In this document: positions 28,797-29,655 of the stretch, piece by piece
How positions within the stretch are numbered: the stretch's first letter is position 1
Layout: each line of letters starts with the position of its first letter
IMG/VR virus record: IMGVR_UViG_3300022542_000814
Coordinates: 1-29,655 of that record
Direction: 5' to 3' (one strand)
DNA length: 29,655 bases
Origin: a virus
The notes under the pieces: model-generated
Seen by the model: the letters and a program-made list of their open reading frames with translations, nothing else
Databases searched by the model: none
What the model was told of the DNA's origin: nothing
Made by a program: the position numbers and the translations under genes

Positions 28797-29655
28797 ATGG
28801 TAAGTAAAATCAAAACGCCAACCATCGTTGTCCCCATTGAGGGGGATACAAGGAAACTGGCAGCATCCTTCAAAGACGCAAAGGGCCAGACCAGGGGATT
28901 TGCAGCATCCATCAAGAAACTGGTTGTAGGAACTCTGAAGATTATGGCGGCAGCAGCTATTGCTGCCACAGCGGCAATCGCTGGACTCACGCTAGGACTA
29001 GGGAAGTTGACCATTTCAGCGGCAAGAGTATCTGAGCTGAACGTGGTCTTGAAGCTGTTGGGTGAACGAGCCGGGTGGACAACTGAGCAAATCGACAAGA
29101 ACGTCATAGCCATGAAAGAGCTAGGCATTCGGACCGACGTGGCTCAGGGCCTGCTGGCTCAATTTGCCAGGTACCAACTCGATGCCGCAATGGCAACTGA
29201 CATCGCCAGAGTTGCACAAGATTCTGCTGTGCTCTCAATGAGCGATTCATCAGATGCGCTGGACCGGATTATGCACGGTATCTTGACCCAGAATACCAGG
29301 GTGCTGCGAACGGCTGGGCTCAACATCATGGCAGGAAAGGCCATGGAAATCTATGCCGCCAGCATCGACAAAACGACTGAAGAGCTGACTTCACAAGAAC
29401 GTATCCAAGGAATGATAAATGCTGTCCTCAAGGAAGGCATCAATATTTCTGGTGCTTACGTTGTGGCGATGAAAGAGCCGGGCAAGCAAATGCGCTCGTT
29501 GGGCAGGCACTTCTATGAGGCAGGGGTATCTATCGGCAAACACTTCCTGCCCGCGATGGGAAACGTCATCACCGGAATCACCGGGTGGATAAAAGGCATC
29601 CGGCTGCTGCTGGAGGAAGGTGAACCGCTGGCCAGGATATTTGCCGCTCTGGGCA
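28797..29655 (+). CDS. Tape measure protein (N-terminal part, runs off window)
   Basis: The visible 286 residues have no stop up to the window end. The protein begins IVVPIEGDTRKLAASFKDAKGQTRGF, the standard start of tape measure proteins, with a hydrophobic Ala-rich segment (KIMAAAAIAATAAIAGL) at about residues 48-66 and then the conserved ELNVVLKLLGERAGWTTEQID ... FARYQLDAAMATDIARVAQD helices. It measures tail length and is ejected into the host membrane. GAGG at 28786-28789 sets ATG 28797. Confidence 0.88.
   Translation, partial: MVSKIKTPTIVVPIEGDTRKLAASFKDAKGQTRGFAASIKKLVVGTLKIMAAAAIAATAAIAGLTLGLGKLTISAARVSELNVVLKLLGERAGWTTEQIDKNVIAMKELGIRTDVAQGLLAQFARYQLDAAMATDIARVAQDSAVLSMSDSSDALDRIMHGILTQNTRVLRTAGLNIMAGKAMEIYAASIDKTTEELTSQERIQGMINAVLKEGINISGAYVVAMKEPGKQMRSLGRHFYEAGVSIGKHFLPAMGNVITGITGWIKGIRLLLEEGEPLARIFAALG

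Noticed and set aside
1-29655. tRNA genes, integrase or attachment sites
   Set aside because: I saw no cloverleaf-like segments, integrase motifs or repeat-bounded insertion in this window; a proper tRNA scan was not possible here.

Overview
The window is one continuous stretch of a double-stranded DNA tailed-phage genome, read entirely on the plus strand. It has the siphovirus gene set and order: terminase, portal, MuF-like protein, protease/scaffold, decoration protein, HK97-fold capsid protein, head-tail connectors, tail terminator, tail tube, frameshifted tail chaperones, tape measure. About 42 genes are packed tightly, with many ATGA/TGATG-type overlaps and GGAG/AGGAG ribosome sites. I see no integrase, repressor, tRNA, rRNA, CRISPR array or insertion sequence. 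The host cannot be named from the sequence. TAA, TAG and TGA are all used as ordinary stops (about 14 genes end in TAG), so the standard bacterial code applies.

Layout. (1) 1-9456 is the replication and nucleotide-metabolism module: the tail end of a possible AAA/RecA-like ATPase, a DUF669-like ssDNA-binding protein, a RuvC-like resolvase, a Rossmann FAD/NAD-type oxidoreductase, a MazG/dUTPase-like-HAD fusion, a DUF1599-like protein, a SAM methyltransferase, a divergent ThyX-type thymidylate synthase, several small unknown genes, a GT-A glycosyltransferase interrupted by an in-frame TAG, and a family A DNA polymerase with its exonuclease. (2) 9457-9520 is a transcription boundary with a possible terminator and a good sigma70-like promoter. 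(3) 9521-14481 is packaging and portal: a zinc-motif protein in the small-terminase position, a radical SAM/SPASM enzyme inserted before the large terminase, TerL, portal and MuF-like protein. (4) 14491-22206 is an unusual block of about ten beta-rich, adhesin- or decoration-like genes, including a protein with 21 copies of a 22-residue repeat, set between MuF and the protease. (5) 22218-25443 is protease/scaffold, decoration protein and encapsulin-like capsid protein. (6) 25513-29655 is connectors, tail tube, G/GT chaperones with an A AAA AAC slippery site, and the start of the tape measure gene, which runs off the window.

How it may work together. The early genes look like dNTP remodelling: hydrolysis of dNTPs by the MazG-HAD fusion, thymidylate-type chemistry by the ThyX relative, and possibly methylation, oxidation and glycosylation. 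Their company suggests either boosted dTMP supply or an undescribed DNA-base modification pathway; the second is inference. Two whole-window signals stand out. GATC is almost absent (9 sites by eye where about 115 would be expected), and 7 of the 9 lie within 337 bp of one gene, which marks a recent acquisition. GCAA-loop hairpins directly follow the three genes expected to be the most strongly expressed structural genes (decoration, capsid, tail tube).
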